NCBI RefSeq assembly: GCF_001945395.1 | Contig: NZ_MSXV01000006.1 | Coordinates: 1 to 35,962, forward strand | Reading direction: 5' to 3' | DNA length: 35,962 bases | Source of the DNA: Pseudomonas sp. PA15(2017) | GTDB lineage: Bacteria > Pseudomonadota > Gammaproteobacteria > Pseudomonadales > Pseudomonadaceae | Part shown: in pieces, positions 34,601 through 35,962 of the stretch | Numbering within the stretch: the stretch's first letter is position 1 | Layout: each line of letters opens with the position of its first letter | Notes under the pieces: model-generated | Databases searched by the model: none | Told to the model about the DNA's origin: nothing | The model's input: the letters and a program-made list of their open reading frames with translations, nothing else | Program-made: the position numbers and the translations under genes

Positions 34601-34769
34601 GCAGTTCGTAGATCAGCAATCCACTTGCTCCGATCAGCCCCAGCAACAGCGTCGAGCTAACTACCCAGCGCACAGGGTGCTTGCGGGGCTGGGTTTTGCG
34701 CGGCACCGCGGTCGCGACCTTGTGCTCGCGTACAGGCGGTGCGGAGTCGGATCGCCATAGTGCGCCCAT
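31659..34769 (-). CDS. Large class A penicillin-binding protein (glycosyltransferase/transpeptidase)
   Basis: A membrane-anchored peptidoglycan synthase of 1036 residues. It has a basic cytoplasmic tail, one membrane helix (about 34-54), a GT51 domain with catalytic-type E184 (LLFIEDRQLL) and GGSTLATQLEK (225-235), and a transpeptidase domain with S515-TA-K518, S621-I-N623 and K940-T-G942. All active-site motifs are present, so both activities are expected. It is about 200 residues longer than PBP1a/1b, mostly between the SxN and KTG motifs (about 630-930). The start ATG 34769 begins MGALWRSDS; the frame is open to 34901, and the ribosome site is weak. The C-terminus is Gln/Pro-rich. It may be a specialised third class A enzyme; I recall a similar uncharacterised protein near put genes in P. 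aeruginosa. Confidence 0.88.
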   Translation of the reverse strand: MGALWRSDSAPPVREHKVATAVPRKTQPRKHPVRWVVSSTLLLGLIGASGLLIYELRTAHFQSSQLSRYAATLTYEIEEGPSDAIVYPGSGPFDQRQGYSRLPTFIERLQGRGFEVLQQARFSAALSNYAEHGFFPPFAEKAQTGVNIEDCRGTPFYTVRNPRQRYPDFTAIPPLVVGSLLFIEDRQLLAAEPAEANPAVDWPRFVKAALSQVGKYAGMQDQSAGGSTLATQLEKYRHSPDGITHAPAEKLRQMISASVRAYQGGPQTLEARQNIVRDYVNSVPLSAAPGHGEVHGLADGLRIWFGVDFVTTNRLLEAGQASDANLAERGLALRQVLSLMIAQRRPSYYLAQGRAELAALVDSHLRLLADGGVLDSTLRDVALAQQVTYRDWQTDPNLQRIDSDKGISMARARLAGLLNLSYYELDRLDLEARASLNSDLQQQVSLYLEQLADPAFAEGVGLFGDRLLSPSKTGDVRYSFTLFERTPTGNQVRVQTDNTHQPFDINESSKLELGSTAKLRVMATYLEVIAELHGRLAGMSLAQLRGQDVADQDLLSRWAIDYLRANPGADLAGMLDAALERRYSASPGERFFTGGGLHTFGNFRREDDGRRPTLRESLRESINLPFVRLMRDLVRYSTYQAPGNSAALLKDDKDPRRQEYLSRFADREGTTFLLRFWRKYQGQSAQERLDTFIGGLRLTDTRLAAVHRYLMPEVDQATFASFIRAHLPGARISDKRIDELYRRYGPGAFSLPDQGYIARVHPLELWLLAYLSDHPQAAFNDAVTASAEQRQEVYGWLFKSRHKSARDSRIRIMLEVEAFLDIHQRWQNLGYPFEYLVPSLATALGSSGDRPAALAELIGIIQNDGIRLPTVRIDSLHFAGGTPYETRLGHVLEAGKRVMAPEVAAALREALSQVVDGGTARRLQGAFTLADGSPLTLGGKTGTGDNRMTSVGRGGQVISSRVQNRTATFVFFLGPDHFGTLTAFVPGRAAENFRFTSALPVQVLKGMQPILAPYLQTGARTQCAPPPQQQTAQVVR

Positions 34770-34936
34770 GGTTAACTGGCCCTGGCTTGTCCTTTCCTTT
34801 ACAGCGTAGCCGTTGAGCGGCGCACTGTCCGACCGAGCGGCCAAAAAAATCCTGCCTTTACAGAAACCTAGGTTCGCGTCGTTGGCCTGAACCTGAGCCA
34901 TACCAGCCGGTCAGGATGCAATCACCAGGAGGAAGC

Positions 34937-35761
34937 ATGATGCGCACACTCGAATTGGCCGGCACTCAGGTACCGGTGATAGGCCAGGGCACCTGGCGCA
35001 TGGGCGAAAACCGTGATCGGCGCAAAGGCGAAGTCGCCGCGCTGCGTGAGGGCGTCGAGCGCGGCTTACGGCTGATCGACACTGCCGAAATGTATGGCGA
35101 AGGCGGCGCGGAAGAGGTCGTCGGCGAGGCGGTTTACGGCAAGCGCGAGCAGGTCTTTCTGGTCAGCAAGGTCTACCCGCACAACGCCAGCCGCAGTGGC
35201 GTGGTGGCGGCCTGCGAACGTAGCCTCAGGCGTTTGGGCAGCGAACATATCGACCTTTATCTGCTGCACTGGCGCGGCCAGTACCCGCTGGACGAAACGG
35301 TCGAAGCCTTCGAGCGCCTGCGCGAGCAGGGCAAGATTGGCCGCTGGGGCGTTTCCAATTTCGATCTGGACGATCTGCAGGAACTCGGCGAGCCGGCCTG
35401 CGCGACCAATCAGGTGCTCTACAACCCCGAGGAACGAGGCGTGGAGTTCGACCTGCTGGCGTGGCAACAGCGCCAGAACATGCCGCTGATGGCCTACTGT
35501 CCGCTGGGGCAGGGCGGGGCACTGCTGGCGGACGCCGCGCTGCAGCAGGTGGCGCAGCAGCATGGTGCGACCGCCGCCCAGGTCGCCCTGGCCTGGGCGC
35601 TACGCCAACCCAACGTGCTGGTGATTCCCAAAGCCAGCGATCCCCGGCATCTGGCCGAGAACGCCGCGGCCGCTGAGCTGCAACTCAGCACCGCCGATTT
35701 GCAGGCGATCGACAGCGCCTACCCGGCGCCGACGCGCAAGCAGCGGTTGCAGATGGTGTAG
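34937..35761 (+). CDS. Aldo/keto reductase
   Basis: A monomeric NADPH-dependent oxidoreductase of the AKR superfamily with a TIM barrel. The catalytic tetrad is complete (numbered from the second Met): D48 and Y53 in LIDTAEMYG, K78 in VSKVY, H111 in LLHWRG. The later segment VIPKASDPRHLAENAAA forms the cofactor phosphate site. Two adjacent ATGs (34937 and 34940) follow AGGAGG (34927-34932); 34940 has the better spacing. The substrate is not predictable; members reduce methylglyoxal and other aldehydes. It is divergent from the PBP gene. Confidence 0.92.
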   Translation: MMRTLELAGTQVPVIGQGTWRMGENRDRRKGEVAALREGVERGLRLIDTAEMYGEGGAEEVVGEAVYGKREQVFLVSKVYPHNASRSGVVAACERSLRRLGSEHIDLYLLHWRGQYPLDETVEAFERLREQGKIGRWGVSNFDLDDLQELGEPACATNQVLYNPEERGVEFDLLAWQQRQNMPLMAYCPLGQGGALLADAALQQVAQQHGATAAQVALAWALRQPNVLVIPKASDPRHLAENAAAAELQLSTADLQAIDSAYPAPTRKQRLQMV

Positions 35762-35770
35762 AAGGCCGCG

Positions 35771-35840
35771 CTCCCACGCCTATGGACGCGTGTGAGTCAT
35801 GCCGGTCGCCACTGTTGTGGGAGCGCGCCATGCGCGCGCC
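35771..35840. repeat. REP-like doublet of a second family
   Basis: Two hairpins in tandem. CTCCCACGC (35771-35779) pairs with GCGTGTGAG (35788-35796), one mismatch. Then TTGTGGGAGCGCGC (from 35815) leads into GCGCGC-CAT-GCGCGC (35823-35837). The shared core TGTGGGAG / CTCCCAC occurs in opposite orientation in the two units, as in REP doublets. Confidence 0.6.
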
Positions 35841-35881
35841 GGCTTCACGGGCATGGACTAGGTGTGATCTCTCAGTAGGTT

Positions 35882-35950
35882 GTTCATCCGGGGCGTTCCC
35901 GGAATTCTGGAAGCGCGACCAACACAGCCTTCCAGGAGCCCCGGATGAAC
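35882..35950 (+). promoter_or_regulatory. Start-site-sequestering hairpin of the transposase
   Basis: Outer arms GTTCATCCGGGGC (35882-35894) and GCCCCGGATGAAC (35938-35950) are perfect 13-bp complements. Inner arms CTGGAAG (35907-35913) and CTTCCAG (35929-35935) add 7 bp. The right side contains the ribosome site AGGAG (35934-35938) and the start ATG (35945-35947), so an mRNA made from outside the element would hide both. Confidence 0.7.
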
Positions 35951-35962
35951 TTGCATAAACAT
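35945..35962 (+). CDS. IS481-type transposase, N-terminal fragment cut by the window edge
   Basis: Only six codons are present, MNLHKH, preceded by AGGAG at good distance. This start (MNxHKxARLT) is characteristic, from memory, of IS481-family transposases, DDE enzymes with an N-terminal helix-turn-helix. The rest lies beyond the window, so the assignment is tentative. Confidence 0.5.

Larger units (their letters stand above)
35881..35962 (+). mobile_element. Left end of an IS481-like insertion sequence (partial)
   Basis: The probable left end begins TGTTCATCCGGGGC, a TGT-type terminus as is usual in this family. It is followed within 65 bases by a transposase start. Only the left end is in the window, so the right end and target duplication cannot be checked. 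Confidence 0.5.

Overview
The window looks like a chromosomal segment of a Pseudomonas-group gammaproteobacterium. Its proteins match my memory of P. aeruginosa very closely in AspS, RuvABC, TolB, Pal, QueC and NadA. Coding GC is high, and gene order follows P. aeruginosa in blocks. From memory, the first block matches PA0962-PA0976 plus tRNA-Lys, the second PA1004-PA1011, and the third the putA-putP neighbourhood around PA0782. No search could be run, so these comparisons are recall.

Layout. Positions 1-13,130 are housekeeping: a Dps-type ferritin on the minus strand, then aspS, yebC, ruvC-ruvA-ruvB, ybgC-tolQ-tolR-tolA-tolB, pal-cpoB, queE-queC and tRNA-Lys(UUU). Positions 13,130-21,880 hold metabolic and envelope genes: a branched-chain aminotransferase (minus), nadA, the M48 protease bepA (minus), a TusA-like protein, a Bcp peroxiredoxin and a GcvR-like regulator (both minus), dapA-bamC, and an unexpectedly long-type purC. 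Many units end in clear intrinsic terminators, and two convergent pairs share a hairpin.

Positions 21,880-24,980 are the accessory part. An orphan serralysin (M10B, AprA-like) uses more A/T-rich codons such as ATA and has no type I secretion or inhibitor genes beside it. It is followed by an unrecognised minus-strand reading frame, an orphan serine recombinase and a pair of related hairpin repeats. This block sits exactly where gene order departs from P. aeruginosa.

Positions 24,980-35,962 are amino-acid catabolism and envelope: a mammalian-type PLP serine dehydratase divergent from a bifunctional putA without an N-terminal DNA-binding domain, then putP with a likely Hfq/Crc site in its leader, a VF530 small protein, a very large class A penicillin-binding protein (minus), an aldo/keto reductase, and the first codons of an IS481-like transposase cut by the window edge.

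How the genes work together: RuvABC resolves Holliday junctions. Tol-Pal-CpoB couples envelope constriction to division, with BamC and BepA serving outer-membrane assembly and the class A PBP making peptidoglycan. QueE and QueC make the preQ0 precursor of queuosine. DapA, NadA, PurC and the aminotransferase are biosynthetic. PutA, PutP and serine dehydratase burn proline and serine. I did not find a clear new multi-gene defence or signalling system. The most interesting signals are the hairpin burying the IS transposase start site, the orphan serralysin block, the putP Crc-type site and the purC replacement.
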